DNA from: Escallonia rubra
Taxonomy: Eukaryota > Streptophyta > Magnoliopsida > Escalloniales > Escalloniaceae
Length of the DNA stretch: 64,000 nucleotides
Assembly: GCA_033065855.1 (NCBI GenBank)
Contig: JAVXUO010001706.1
Location: forward strand, 29,376 to 93,375
Reading direction: 5' to 3'
Part shown: positions 1 to 12,618 of the stretch, piece after piece
How the letters are laid out: the number at the start of each line of letters is the position of its first letter
Numbering within the stretch: the stretch's first letter is position 1
Made by a program: the position numbers and the translations under genes
Notes under the pieces: model-generated
What the model saw: only the letters and a program-made list of their open reading frames with translations
What the model was told of the DNA's origin: nothing
The model's database searches: none

Positions 1-364
1 ATTTTTTTCTTTAGTTTAGGAGGCAAAAGAGTGGCCAAATATAATAATACCCTAGCCTCCAATAAGAAAAGATATTTATATAGATAGAGTAGTGGGATCA
101 ACCCTAAAGCCTGCCAAATCTCAACCGTCCATCAAAGTTAAGAGATTAGGGTCTATAAGTCTTTTATACACAATAAATCATTAGTGTATTAGATGCTAAA
201 ATTAAATAGGCCCATAATGTTATTTAACCAATATAATTACTTAATGTCCAAGTCAAATAAATAATCAACATTAGTATGACCCGTTAGGCCACTTAATTGG
301 ATTGGACCGATCACATCCAACATGGTGACCATGCCATTCGTGTGGTTCTGGTGTGTGGGATTTT

Positions 365-545
365 GTGCATATGTGGGTTTTTAGAGAGAGAGAGGGACCA
401 TAGCTATGACATTGTGTGTATATGTGTGTTTTTTTAGTGAGAGATAGAGAGAGAGGGACCATAGCTGTGACATGAGTGTGTATGTGTGTTTTAGAGAGAG
501 AGAGAGAGAGAGAGAGAGGGGGCCATATCTGTGGTTTTTAGTGAC
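365..545. repeat. Degenerate tandem repeat with AG/TG microsatellite
   Basis: About three imperfect units of roughly 60 bp occur here. Each contains a TGTGTGTTTT run, an AGAGAGAG run and a GGGACCATA-like block. The longest pure AG run is 492-518. It lies in the 5' part of the outer LTR. A similar TG-rich stretch occurs at the matching place in the related LTR near 17930-18000. No gene is apparent in 1-2000. Confidence 0.7.
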
Positions 546-3479
546 GAGTGTAGTGTGTGTGAGTGAGTTAAGAAGATGGTTCTGTGCATTAGATTAATTC
601 TAGGAAGGAGCTGGGCACTTACAATAAGTAATAATAAAAAGAGAGTAAGGAAAAAGAATAGAAGTGCGGATCGGGTATTGTGTTAGCGTTAAGTACGACG
701 CGAGCATCCAAAAGTGTACGGTGATTGTTAGCATGTGAAACTTTACTGTATAGTACGATAGGTTATATTAGAATTCGTGGAGAAATTTTATAATTTTCTG
801 AAATCATATGTATTTTTAATATTTTCTGTAAATTCAGATTTATAAAATCTTTTGGAGTCCTTAAAACCCATGAAAATGTTCTGGAAAACTTAGAGTAATG
901 TTTTTATAGTATAAAGAAGTTCCAGTATAAATTTGGTGATTCTTGGAGTTGATTTGTTATCATTTTTGTATCGCATTGATTTTAGAAAAACGAAAATTTT
1001 AAAAAACGTTTTGATGCCTCTTAAATTCTGAGTTCAATTTTTATAATTTTTATAGGTACTTTAAAACTGTTACAAAAATCATGAGACTATATTTTCAGCT
1101 AGAAGCAATTATGGCTATTTATGGGTTTTTATTGCATTTAAAGAAATTAATTTAATTCAAAAATATTCAAAAATTCAGACATATTTTGACTTTTTATAAT
1201 GTTGTAAGTAATAAAAGTGTTTTATTATAATTTATTATGAATTTTGGAATATCGTTACGCGTTAAGGAGCGTATAAGGATTTCGGTTAGGTTGGTCGTGT
1301 ATGGGGGACCCACTTTGAGTTGCACAATTTCCGAGTTAGAAGTGAGCACGTGGTGGGTAATTGATATTAGGTTCATAGTATTGTAGCATAGATTGTGTTC
1401 TAACAAATGGATTGTCAATCTAGGTTTATTTAGAGAATTTTGATCGCGATTGCGTAGCATTGCATAACTTGGATCGAGGTAAGGATTTTCTCTCTGAACC
1501 CTCAATCTTTACTCTGATTTCAAATGCTTATAATAACTATTTTTATAAACTACATTGAATGTTGATCTTTATGATTGATTGATATAAAAATATTTTTAAT
1601 TGCCCGTGAACCCTAAATTGAGCCTTAAAGTGATTTCTTGTAATTCATTGTTCATTTCATCTGGTTATTGATTCGCTCATCGTAAAACATTTTCAATTTT
1701 ATTTACTCTTGCTAAATGTTGACATGAGTTAGTAATCTTGTGAGTTATAAGGATGGTGCGTATTGTTGGCGTTATAAGGATGGTCTGTTGGTTGGGTTAA
1801 ATTAGTACATAAATGGACTAGTCAGTATACATATGCATATGTAAAGCGTATCGAGCACTGTCAGGATGGCTTTGCTATAGTATACTACTCATGTTCAATA
1901 TTACTTGTATTTGTTTTATTGCACCTGAAATATTTTGAAATGACTATTGATTGAGGGATTGAGTTTGATACTCGTCCCTATGTCTATATCAAAACGCTAT
2001 TGTAACGCTCCCGAAAATCCGGAGCTTTGCCGCCTCGAACTCCCGGGTTGTTAGTCTATCGGATCACATCAAACCTGTCAAATCTGTTCACTAACACATA
2101 CTACAAAACATCAAATCCGACACCATCTTAAATTCTTCAAATACAAGCTAACAAGACTGTCTAAGCTCAAACTGTTAAAACCTAAGTTCTTTACAAACTC
2201 GAGTCCTTATGAATGAATCGACAGTACCGACCCGCACAGGGCCCACATTACCTAGTAGTGATGGGCTCACCGGAACCTCACGCAGACTCTAACCCATTCC
2301 CGAACCTGCTACAGCTTATCACCACCTGCAGAAGAATGCCAAACGGAGGGTGAGCTTTTAAGAGCTCAGTAAGGTCGTACAAAAGGACCAACGAAAGAAT
2401 TACAAACGATTCCAAAAATCCAACTGACAAAGATTTCTGGAACACTTCAAACGGTCAAAGACTCAATGATTTCCAAAAGAATCAAAATTCATCAAAAATA
2501 ACTAGCAAAATAGACAAATACCATAACGATGGGTTCCAAAATGATCAACAAAAGATTATTTCCATAGTCATCATTTTAAAATACAATGCTGGTTTTCCAA
2601 AAGATTTCAAAATGTGTACGGATCATCTGAAATAGTCCTTTCCAAAATACAATGATGACTTGTCAAGGAATTTCAACACAAGTACAAATCATGATACATA
2701 TGGTGCGAATAAAATCAAAAATCAAAGTTGACCCTGGGCGGTTACAATGCCACTCAGGCAAAGTTAGTAGTGTACACATGCATGATGTACCAAAATACTA
2801 GTCCACTTGGGTACTAGCCTGCTTTTCCTGCAGGATTCAAACCAGTCTTATTACGCCCTCCCACAAAACGGAAACCCAGGTCAACAGAAGAATCAGCAAT
2901 ATTAGTGAACGTTAACATATGCTCAAATCTTCGAAATCAATTCGGATTCCAATAACAATAATCATAATGACATAAGTCCGCATTCGGAATTTTCAGAAGA
3001 AATCGGAATTTTCAGAAGAAATCGGAATTTTCAGCAGAAAAATCACAAATAAACAACAAAACGATAGCGAATAATTATCGAATTTAAGCACAACAATTCA
3101 GAAGAATGGATACAAACAATTGTCAAATTTGCTCAACATGTAATAACAGGCGAGCATCACAGGATTTCCAAATAATCGATTCAGGTTCAATGTTGGGCTT
3201 TTCTCGACAATAACATGCTGATATCAATACATAATTCAGAGTTCGACATTAGTCATAAATATATCGTAGGAGTATTTATGAGTACGAGTTATCAAAATGA
3301 GGGTTCAGACGAAAGTTCTTACCCAGGGTTCAGATAGAATCCCTTACCTAGATCCACAACTAATTTATCCTAACCGGAAGTCTTTAATGTTAACCTAAAC
3401 GAAATAATCGAACCATTAGAACACAGACTATAGAAAAATATTATAACTTAATACAGACTCACGCATACTCCCAAAATGA

Positions 3480-3700
3480 ACCTCCCCTCACCGAGTATGT
3501 AAAATTATTGAAACGCCCCTAGCGTGTAAAATTACCAAAATGCCCATCTCAGACTTAAATTACCAAAATGGTCTTCCCATTAGTAGAATCACTGAAATAA
3601 GCTTCCCATATGTAAATTTATGCAAAAATACATTTCTTAGGTCAAATTACCACAATACCCCTTCGGGTTGGCAAATTACCAAAATGCCCCTGGTGGTTTC
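3480..3700. repeat. Degenerate ACCAAAATGCCC tandem repeat
   Basis: The phrase AAATTACCAAAATG recurs four to five times with diverged spacers, and again in shorter form at 8620-8700. It belongs to the solo LTR and has no coding potential. Confidence 0.6.
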
Positions 3701-4859
3701 CGGCACCGGAAAAATCTCAAAAATATCTTCAAAATCTATTTTAAGCATCCTGATATCATTTATGGTCTAAAAAGCATTTTAAATAATTTTTGACCAAAAA
3801 TTCCGAACCGGTGTCCAGACCGAGTGTTAAAAGGCCAATTTCACGAAAAAAATACCTATCGGCCTCAGAATGGTACGACATTTTAGAAAATGAATCATAT
3901 CAGTAAAATAAGGTTTTCACAAAAAAATTCATATTAAAATAACTTGGTTTACTAGGTTAAATAATCCGCTATTTCTGTTTAATCGGTGCCCTAATTTAGC
4001 ATCCGTCACAGACACCGAAAAATTCTCAAAAAATTCCAGAGCGTAGTTCTCGTAAAAATACTAGGGGTTACAGTTTTGCACTCTATCTATTTTTGGCCCT
4101 AATTTCAGTTACTATTTGGATTGCCACACCTACTATTTCACTTAAACGCACGCACACCTTCTTCAACGCACCTAGATTCACACACCAACACACTAAACTA
4201 TTACCAACCCACCAAAAACACCTACATATGCTTACATAACACAATTAAACCCAAAATCATACCTTTACCCCTTTACCCGAATGATGAACATACACACATG
4301 AACATACTCACACGCACTCCCTGCTACACCATTCCTATCTCTCGGCTAAACACACAACACACCCAAAATCATTTATGTAATTCCTAAAACAATATATTTC
4401 CTTCTCTAATCCCTAGCCATAACCATGATCTTCCACAAATCCCGCACCTGAAGTTATACACTTACATACACACCGTAAATATCCATTGCACCACTACACC
4501 ACCATAATCTCTCTTCGTTATCCCCTTCGAATCCGAAAATCATTTAAACGTGTTCCCAACCTATTTTGGTCGCACTCAAAGGTCCACTGGGGTCCCATTT
4601 TCCATGACACATCCGCACAAGCAACATTCATTTTCAACGCTCCCAATCGGTCAAAGCATGCACTCTCAAGTCACGTGCACTTCTCACTTTCGTTACGTCA
4701 CTTCGTCACTGAGAAGCTCATTTTCGCGCAAAACCTCATGACACTTCGACCGTCGCACTTCGCATGTCGCCCATCGGTGCACCATGGCACTTGCCCAAGG
4801 AAGTTGGCTTTGGCCTTCCCCTTCGGGTTGGCCTCGGCCTTGGCCTTCCCTTTGGGGTC

Positions 4860-5030
4860 GGCCTTGGCCTTGGCCTTGGCCTTTCCTTTAGGGTCGGCCT
4901 CGGCCTTGGCCTTCCCCTTGGGGTCGGCCTCGGCCTTGGCCTTCCCTATGGGGTCGGCCTCGGCCTTGGCCTTCCCTATGGGGTCGGCCTCGGCCTTGGC
5001 CTCCCCTTGGGGGGTCGGCCTCGGCCTTCC
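4860..5030. repeat. 30-bp GC-rich minisatellite
   Basis: About five copies of a 30-bp unit built around GGGTCGGCCTCGGCC and TTGGCCTTCCC occur in direct repeat. The hAT element is inserted directly after this array. The Gly/Leu/Ala-rich ORFs predicted here are translations of the repeat and are not considered genes. Confidence 0.85.
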
Positions 5031-5037
5031 CTGGGCG

Positions 5038-5925
5038 TAGAGATGTCAAAGGGCCGGGCTTGGGCCGGCCCAGCCCAGGCCCATCGGGCCTGCCCGGGCC
5101 GGGGCCGGGCCAGTGGGGCTGCCAACCGGGCCGGGCCGGGCCGGGCCTGCCGAAGGGAAACCTAGGCCCAGTCCAGGCCCTGGCCCTAGGCCCATCTAGG
5201 GCCGGGCCCGGGCCCAGGCCCAAAAATTTTTTTTTTTGTTTCCCAACTTCTTGTTATTTATTTGTGTCGATGGCCAACAAGAATACATCAAATTAATTGG
5301 TTGAGATTGATACGTGTTAATTTGGTGTAATATTGACAAGTCTTTTTTGGCCTACTAACATTATAATTTAGAAGTAGCATTTTTCGAAAGTTTGGTAAAT
5401 AGAAAATGACAATTACATCTATCGAATTGCTTAATACAGTAGCTATTTAAATTTTCGTAAATGTTTGCATGGCATTTGATTATTGCAACAAAGAAGAACG
5501 ATCATCATAATTAATGTTAAGATTTAATACTCATTCGATCATCGTTGGACACGCACAATTATATATAATAATGTGTTTGTATATAATAATATTGGGCCAA
5601 AAGAGGGCATGTGTGTAGGCCAGAAAAGGGCCGAACCTAGGGCCAACCTTAGGGTCACCTCCAAAAAAGGGCCAGAAATAGGGCCCCAGATTTCGGGCCA
5701 AAAGGGGGCCGGGCCGGGCCATGTTAGGGTCGGGCCAAAAAGGGCCGTTTTAGGGCCGGGCCGGGCCCGGGCCTGTTTCTCGAAAAATTCGGCCTGGCCC
5801 TGGTCCTGGCCCAAGCTCTAAGGGTTAGGGCCAGTACGGGCCCGAGCAGGGGCCGGGCCAGCCCGGGCCAAAAACGGGCCGTGCCGGGCCGGGCCGCGGG
5901 CCGCCCGGCCCATTTGACATCTCTA
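5038..5925. mobile_element. Non-autonomous hAT element, TSD CCTGGGCG
   Basis: The terminal inverted repeats start TAGAGATGTCAA at both ends. A perfect 8-bp target duplication CCTGGGCG lies at 5030-5037 and 5926-5933. Eight-bp duplications are diagnostic of hAT elements. The subterminal regions are packed with GGGCC/GGCCC tracts that could pair across the element. The centre (5230-5570) is AT-rich. There is no transposase. A second copy sharing the left 180 bp is at 33173-34403. Confidence 0.92.
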
Positions 5926-6039
5926 CCTGGGCGTTAGCCTTGGCCTCCCCCTAAGGGTTGGCCTTAGACTTCCCCTATGGTTTCGCCTTTGGTCTCCATA
6001 CTTAACACCTTCACTTCTCTGCAAGGGACCATACATAAC

Positions 6040-6265
6040 TCCGCGACCCCGCCGCCCGGACACAACTCCGCGACCCCGTCGCCCGGACACAACTCCGCGA
6101 CCACGTCGCCCGTACACAACCCCGCGACCCCGTCGCCCGGACACAACCCCGCGACCCCGTCGCCCGGACACAACCCCGCGACCCCGTCGCCCGGACACAA
6201 CCCCGCGACCCCGTCGCCCGGACACAACTCTGCGACCCCCGTCGCCCGGACACAACTCTGCCACC
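6040..6265. repeat. 27-bp minisatellite in family X LTR copy A
   Basis: About eight copies of a 27-bp unit containing GCGACCCCGTCGCCC and GGACACAAC are present. Because 27 is a multiple of three, all frames stay open across the array and produce long spurious ORFs on both strands. A shorter array of the same unit occurs in copy C near 38110-38220. Confidence 0.85.
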
Positions 6266-6564
6266 CCCGTCGCCGGCATCCGAGCGCCGCACTTCAACAC
6301 TCCTTAACGCCCGTGCGCCGCGCTACTAATACAGCCGTGCCCCCAGGCTCTCTGTCATACTACCATGCCCCCGGCACCATACGCACTCTGTCGCGCCCAT
6401 GCGCCGCACCACTAACACAGTGTGCCCCCGGCACCCTTACTCACTTCATCGCGCCCATTCGCCACAATCATGTTACATGCCCCCCGGGCACCACACTCAT
6501 TCACCACACCATGCGCACCTTGCCTTGGTCGTGGAACATGCTTCGACCCACTCTCCGGAGTGTA

Positions 6565-7200
6565 CATCACCCGCGGGGATAGGCGACTCCTCCGGGACAC
6601 TATCACCGCCAAGGAGCTCTTCAACTCCCTTCCGCCAGGTAGACGGTCCTCCGGGATGCTACCTCGGCCAGTCAGGTAAACGGCTCCTCTGGGATGCTAC
6701 CTTGATGCGCTTCGAGTGCTTCAGCACAAGGACTCACCCGCAGGGATATGCGACTGCTCTGGGACACTATCTCCGCCAGGAAGCTCTTCAATTTCCCTTC
6801 TGCCAACGGCTCCTCCGGGATGCTACCTCGGCCAGTCGGGTAGACGGCTCCTCTAGGATGCTACCTTGACATGCTCCGAGTTTTCCGGCACAAGGACTCA
6901 CCCGCGGGGATAGGCGAATCCTCCGGGACACTATCTCCGCCAGTGAGCTCTTCAACTCCCCTTCCGCCAGGTAGACGGCTCCTCCGGGATGCTACCTTGA
7001 CATGCTCCTAGTGCTCCGGCACAAGGACTCACCCGCGGGGATAGACGACTCCTCCGGGATACTATCTCTGCCAGAGAGCTCCAAGTGCTCTGGCACGAAG
7101 ACTCCTCTTCTGCCAGGTAGACGGCTCCTCAGGGATGCTACCTTGGCCGCCCAGGTAGACGGCTCCTCCGGGATGCTACCTCGGCCTGCAGAATAGGTGA
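6565..7200. repeat. About 170-bp tandem repeat with 26-bp subrepeats, family X LTR copy A
   Basis: Units begin near CCCGCGGGGATAGGC and contain one to three subrepeats of GTAGACGGCTCCTCCGGG. Copy C has the same block at 38565-39110. The array precedes the core promoter region of the LTR. Confidence 0.8.
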
Positions 7201-7562
7201 CTCTTCCGAGACACTATCTCCGCCAGGGTGCCTGCATGACTGGCCTACATGCTCCGGCACTGGCGGCTTACGTCGGCACCCCTAGGGACTATGACCCCCG
7301 GGTCACTCCGAGACGGGAGTAGGTCTTCGGAGGGCATCGCGCCTAGTTCACTTGGCAGTTGGACGTCGGGTCTTCCCCACCGCTGCCAGGCCTGTGGGAC
7401 TCTACAAGGGCTTGGATTAGAGGCTAGATCAAGGGGTTCTCTGGCCACACCGACGTTGTGGGAGCCTGTCTTTCCAGACAGATAGAGTGACGCTGTGCGG
7501 GGCAGGCCGGGTGAATATGCGATCCGACAGTCCGTGGAGCACCGGCACCCGTGGACCCCCCG

Positions 7563-7630
7563 GTGACGTGTCACACCCGGGAAGCGCCACGCGTCGGTTA
7601 ATGACATCATCATCTCAATCTCTATAAATA
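7563..7630 (+). promoter_or_regulatory. LTR promoter, copy A: ACGT palindrome and TATA box
   Basis: The near-palindrome GTGACGTGTCAC (7563-7574) has an ACGT core of the type bound by plant bZIP factors. It lies about 50 bp upstream of TATAAATA (7623-7630). Both elements, with similar spacing, occur in copies B (16474-16541) and C (49975-50041). Transcription would start about 30 bp downstream and run rightwards. Activity is inferred only from conservation and position. Confidence 0.6.
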
Positions 7631-9212
7631 GAGGTCTTGAGAATTCATTTGAGACAGAACATTAAGGTTGGACATTTTCAGAACATATTTCACTTTCTCA
7701 CTCTAGAATTCTAGAGAGAGAAACATACAGGACCCTGACTCTGGACCTAAGCATCGGACTGTGACTGTCGTCGTGTATTCATCATGCGCTATCGCCCTCG
7801 CAGCACTGCCACCCTCAAGCTTTGTCTGGGAAGCCCTTGGTCTCTGCCCTTGTTCCACCCTTGCTGTGTCTCACATCAACATACTTGGCATCTGACTCGG
7901 ACTACATTTCTTGTGGCACCTCCACGTAGGTACGAACCCACTTTCTTGGCATCAAAACGTTAATTACATCTTCCAAAATTACATTACTCTATGACCAAAA
8001 TTCTCACCCGAAGCATAAAACTCCAAAAATATCCCTCTTTGCTCAGCCATGTTCATGGCTTACTCACATGCTCCACAGTTACGAAACACACCTATAAATA
8101 CCACAAACACACACTAAGGTATGCACATTAGAAGTTGGGTGGGGTTTTACCTGCTGAATAGACTTAAATCTTCTTCTTTGATCTTTGTTTTTCTTCCCTC
8201 TCCACTGCCCCTGTTCTTTCTTCTTCTCTGTTTCTTTTCTTTTTCCCCTTTTCCTTGTTTCTTTTCTCCCCTGTTTCTGGTTCCCTGTCTTGGCCTTTCC
8301 CGAAAGGGAAAGGTTTCCCTTTTTGGTTTGCTTATCTCTTCTTTCTCTCTTGTCTTTTTTTCTCTCACCCGAGAGTCATTACCCTTAACAAATATTTTAT
8401 AGTTTATCTAGCTTAGTCATGCAAGCTAGTAGGTGGTGGCACATTCTAAAAAAAAGGCTTCTAAATTATTTTCATAAAATTGTAAGAAGTTTTCAAAATT
8501 ATGAATTAACCCCAAACTTTCGTGTAATTATATCTAAGCCTCAAATTTATTCCAACTTCCACCAAAAATACATACTTTCACTCATTGTATCATTTTCATG
8601 ATTAAAACCATAATTTACATTTATGCCCCCAAAGTTTTCCAAAATTACGAAAATGCCCCCAAAATTTTAAAAATTACATTTTTACCCCAAAATTATTTTA
8701 AGCTCCTACACACTACCAATACCCGAGCATTGCTCAAATTTAACGCCCGTTTTTTTTTTCGGAGCCCAGATGATTACTTTAACCGACTCTCGAAATTCGA
8801 GATATTACAGCTATGGTTTCATTTGAAAAACCATTTTAAAAATTATCATTGAACTGTAAATGTAATGATCGTCCAAATCGTTTTGTTGTTTTTAAATCTT
8901 TGATTGACCTTACTGGGTTCTCAAAAGCTCACTCTCATTTGACTTCTTTTTCGCATGTGATCATCAACAATAGAATATTTGGAGTTATTAGAACCTGAAT
9001 AAGAAGTTGACTGGAAGGAAAGTAATGTTGAACTTAGTTTCCCGAGTATTTAAATTTTAGTGTTTTATATAAGAATAATGTATTTGAGAGTTTGAGTTAT
9101 TGCAGAAGCTCTAATACACATCGAGACTTTCTTATCGAATTTAGGTAATCAAATGAATAAGTGACTGATCAATCAATTGTTTTACGTTCCGAAATTTTTT
9201 GGGATGTTACAG

Positions 9213-9558
9213 AAACTCTACCTAATCAATGTATTAACATATTAGGACTTGATTTTGACTATTAACACCTCAAAAACACTTTTTATAACAAAATAAACAC
9301 TCAAACATAAAGAAAACATAAATTACATGTCATCATGTTTGCTTTGGTGTTCCATTCCACTTCTACCTCTACTTATTATAGTCACACATGCATCATGACT
9401 CCTTATTGTAATTTATTATTAAAAAATTCGGACCATAAATTTAGTTGACCTTATAAGAGGAAAAAATCAATTATACACCTTCTAAAACTCTGCATAGTCA
9501 ATGTATCAACATATTGGAACTTGATTTTGACTATTAGCATCTCAAAAATACTTTAAAT
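9213..9558. repeat. Diverged direct duplication flanking the 9559 element
   Basis: A block containing CTTGATTTTGACTATTA occurs near 9240 and again near 9515. The second copy continues beyond the retrotransposon at 21098 (AACAGCATAAACACTCAAATATAAAG), where it matches the block near 9295. The duplication therefore predates the insertion. No gene is visible. Confidence 0.6.
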
Positions 9559-10281
9559 TGTAACATCCCGAAATTTTCCGGAACTTTAGCCACTCAATCG
9601 ATCAATACTTACTTATTCAATCCATTCAATACCGCTAAGGATAACCCAACAACATTCATATCAGAGCACTACAATTCATCAACTGTCTTAACAAACTGTT
9701 CTCATCACAAAACAACTGTAAAGTACTTAAATTACTATGTTATGCATTGGTTCCCTCGCAGGTGGTTAAATAACAATCAATGAAACTACTAAGCTATTCC
9801 ATAATCAAGCTCATTGTTTCCGAACTCTTACTGTTGATTATTTCCTGCAGAAGTAAACAGAAAAAAAAAAGTGAGCTTTCGAGAGCTCAGTAAGGTCGCT
9901 CAAAATTCAGTAGGGAATACAAACGATTTGGAGAATTTATTTCAATGGCAATATGGGAAGAGATTAATCTCAATCCCTCACTATCGTAAATTGCCTACTT
10001 TACTCCGCTTCAAAATTGTCGCTAAGAGTTGCTGATAATATTCGATCAAGCTAATCGTCGCTAAAGACCTCAATCAATATCAGTTATAACTACTATTTTA
10101 AATTATAACTTATGACTCTAAAATGGTCACTAAAGATCATAAATTGTAAAGTTTTCCAAATTCGTCGCTAAAGATCCAATGAAAATAGCTCAAGCCAATT
10201 GACGCTAAATACTGCGTATAATTATTGTCTCTAACAAAATAAATTAACCGGCTAGACGATATCAAGTTTCGGGGTATTACA
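9559..10281 (-). repeat. 3' LTR (723 bp) of the 9559-21092 element
   Basis: On the plus strand it runs from TGTAACATCCCGAAATTTTCC to TTTCGGGGTATTACA. The first 430 bp align closely with 12619-13040. After CTCCCTCA the two LTRs diverge completely. This copy carries a CGTCGCTAA-rich filler of about 230 bp (9990-10230) instead of the long middle seen in the other LTR. It has apparently lost the LTR centre. Confidence 0.8.
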
Positions 10282-12618
10282 TTCTCCCCCACTTATAAAA
10301 ATTTCGTTCGCGAAATTTAGTGTTACTTAAGTAATTGCTCTTAATCATGCTCGCTCTCAGATATCCAATGACACACCTCAAATGCTTGTATAACCTGATC
10401 CATTTAAATGGTTGGCAACACAATCCAAATAAGTGACTTATAAAGTATATGTGTTAAAGATCTCAAGGTCAGGGCTGCCCGATATGTGTTTAGCACACTT
10501 TAATTCACCGATATATATATATGGCCTCAAATATTATTACTCTTAAATCACAAGGTCTGCTATATTGTAACCGCCATCTCTGCAATTTACCTTTTCTCCA
10601 TTTGTATCATTAAATCGTCACTAATAGTCCAAGTAAATTTATAATAGCCAACCTTAATCTTAATTTGGAACCAAGACATTACGCTCTTCTCCCGTTAAAA
10701 CATTTGTCGTGAAATTGTCCCGTTAAAAATATTTGTCCTCAGATTTCACAGTATTGATAATGTCCAGCGTTTCACTACGTAACTCTAGCAGCAACCAAAT
10801 AATACCAGTATTCTGCCTAAACTCCACACCGAAAGTTATGTCCCACGTTTCCATTCAAGTCATATCACTAGTTCAAATCTATGGGGCTATCACTTATGCT
10901 TTAATGTTCGTAGAACCTCTAGGTCGATGGCTGTGAAGTTTGAGATTTAGTTGTCCTTTCAATATTCTTAGAACTTCAAGACCTCCTCTATTACAAAATA
11001 TTTATCTATATCCTTTTGGTTTTGTAGTGCCAACGAAGTTATGGCAATTCCTACCAGTACTGCTTATGATGATTATCCGAAGAAACTAAACTCATGATTT
11101 TCCTAGTCACCCTTGTCATATCCATTATAAGCTAGAAAAACCTTATAGAATGAACTGGATTGTATTGGGCACACCAACTTAAAATATAGCCAATAACTTA
11201 TCTTAAATCCATATATTTGGGCACAACCTGGTTTTCAACGTCGGAATAGCCCACGACTCATATCACGTTAAGACTCAGCATAACACACCTAACTTGATCA
11301 ACAATTTCTAATGTGCCTTTATTCTATTAATGTAATATATATGTCAACATTTACAAAATAATTCTAGGTGTTCAATCCAAAGGGTGTGCAAGAGGATTAT
11401 AGATACACTCGAGGTCCAAAAATCATATCTGAGTCTTCAATGGATCAGCGTGCTTGAAAGACATATTTAACTTAACCTTCACGACCCTATCATCAATAAG
11501 GCGCTAGCTAGTCATTATAGTCAAACACTTTTCGATAATCTGAAGCGGCTTTTCACTATCATTTCATATGCTACATTTGTTTTCTCAATAAAGAAGTTTA
11601 GATAAACATATACCACCTCATAGGCCAGGGGCTAACTATACATCTCAATCTCCAAGCATCTACAACGTATACACATGTTTTATTCTTTCCAAGTTTTTCA
11701 CAATAAAAGAATAACTGATAGGTTCTTAAGCCATACTTAACCTCATTAGACGCGAGTCTAGTCTTTCACTTCCACCCAAAGTGCATTATCGTAGAATCAA
11801 GACTACTACGAACAACACCCACTGTTTGTTGTTGTTATTATTATTATTATTATTTTAGATTGAGTACACTTAAAATACGAATCTAATCTTTATCAACTGC
11901 ACCCTGCTAAAAGAGCTAAATTTAGAGTTTACAGGCCTATATTTGGTACTTAAGATCTTCGTTTCCCATTCTACTGGTAACTCAAAAATATTCACGACTT
12001 AAGAATATTGACCAGCCCCTGCCCAAACAGAATTCCAAGAACACCAAACTTATATCATCAACTAATTTCTAAGACAACTTTGTCACTGAACTTCTTTAAT
12101 CCAAAACCTCAGGTAAACTGATACCTTAATCGACCATTACTCAAGCCTATAAGAAAATTTACCTTAACCATTTCTATAAGCACTTACACATTACACCAAA
12201 TACTGAAACTGTAACCATGCCCACTCTGATGTCGACCCCAAACCTGTTTAAACTATTATCAGATCCATCACATAGAAGGTATACCTTAAAGGACCCAAAA
12301 AATCTTATTCTACACATACATGGATCATACATCCATTAGCAATCACAATGTCTACAATTCATAGCTTATATTTAATGAAGCTACTCAGAGACACCAAAAT
12401 ATTATATCTTATCCTTCAACCATCTTCCTTGGCTAATATTTAAAATCCAAGAATTCTTAGGTAGGTAACCTCTCTACTATTCGCAAATCTCATTCCAATG
12501 CTAAAACCTCAAATAAGTCTTCAAAACCTATTACAAAGTTTTCAAAGTCCAACCTCAGTCATAGATTATCTTAGGCTTATGAGTCTACAGAATCTCATAA
12601 CTAAGCTCCGATACCAAC
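10282..12618 (-). other. Short internal region with PPT and PBS, no coding domains
   Basis: Read on the minus strand, AAGTGGGGGAGAA (10282-10294) sits immediately before the 3' LTR and is a good polypurine tract. TGGTATCGGAGC (12605-12616), two bases from the 5' LTR, matches the 3' end of initiator methionine tRNA with one mismatch. Between them the sequence is AT-rich and closed in all frames. I see no retroviral motif. It is either a deletion derivative or a LARD/TRIM-like non-coding element. Confidence 0.7.

Larger units (their letters stand above)
4551..7954 (+). mobile_element. Family X solo LTR, copy A, TSD AAACG
   Basis: It starts TGTTCCCAACCTATT and ends TTCTTGGCATCA. A perfect 5-bp duplication AAACG lies at 4546-4550 and 7955-7959. 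Two other copies (13451 and 37303) share both termini. It is GC-rich, unlike its surroundings, and is built of several minisatellite blocks followed by a promoter-like region with a TATA box at 7623-7630. This matches a U3-R-U5 layout in plus orientation. A hAT element (5038-5925) is nested inside. No internal coding domain is present. The parent retrotransposon is not seen in this window; large LTRs of this type occur in Tat/Ogre elements, but that assignment is inference. Confidence 0.88.
2001..8809 (-). mobile_element. Solo LTR, Tekay/Del-like Ty3/gypsy, TSD GCTAT
   Basis: It starts TGTAACGCTCCCGAAAA and ends CGAGATATTACA. It is flanked by a perfect 5-bp duplication GCTAT at 1996-2000 and 8810-8814. 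The minus orientation is inferred by comparison with the LTR at 9559, whose strand is fixed by its primer-binding site. After removing the nested family X LTR with its TSD, about 3.4 kb remains. Inside are repeated AT-rich phrases such as AAATTACCAAAATGCCCC (3480-3700 and 8620-8700), common in LTRs of this group. There is no internal domain and no second LTR, so it arose by LTR-LTR recombination. Plus-strand ORFs here are fortuitous. Confidence 0.85.
1..9211 (+). mobile_element. Outer LTR of a Ty3/gypsy (Tekay/Del-like) element, right end at 9211, interrupted
   Basis: The sequence 8815-9211 ends in GGGATGTTACA, the same terminus that closes the LTRs of the element at 9559-21092 when they are read on the minus strand. 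The left part, roughly 600-2000, also resembles those LTRs in plus orientation. Examples are the ATATGCATATGTAA block near 1830 and the GCATAACTTGGA block near 1460. The two parts are separated by the solo LTR at 2001-8809. No TGTAATACC start is visible, so the LTR either begins before the window or its start has decayed. No tRNA primer-binding site follows 9211, so this is a solo LTR or a 3' LTR. Confidence 0.6.

Noticed and set aside
1194..1505. 103-codon minus ORF
   Set aside because: It lies inside the outer LTR, has no motif, and the homologous stretch near 17100 is not open.
4486..5296. Overlapping long ORFs rich in Gly, Leu, Ala and Pro on both strands
   Set aside because: They are translations of the 30-bp array and of GGGCC tracts in the hAT element. 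The unit length is a multiple of three and GC-rich, so stops are rare.
5923..7613. ORFs of 80-200 codons in family X copy A, and counterparts in copies B and C
   Set aside because: They read through 27-bp and 170-bp repeats, change frame between copies and show no protein motif.
8121..8402. 93-codon plus ORF with Phe/Leu-rich hydrophobic run
   Set aside because: It is the translation of a TTCTTTCTCTC pyrimidine tract in the solo LTR. The opposite strand is open too.
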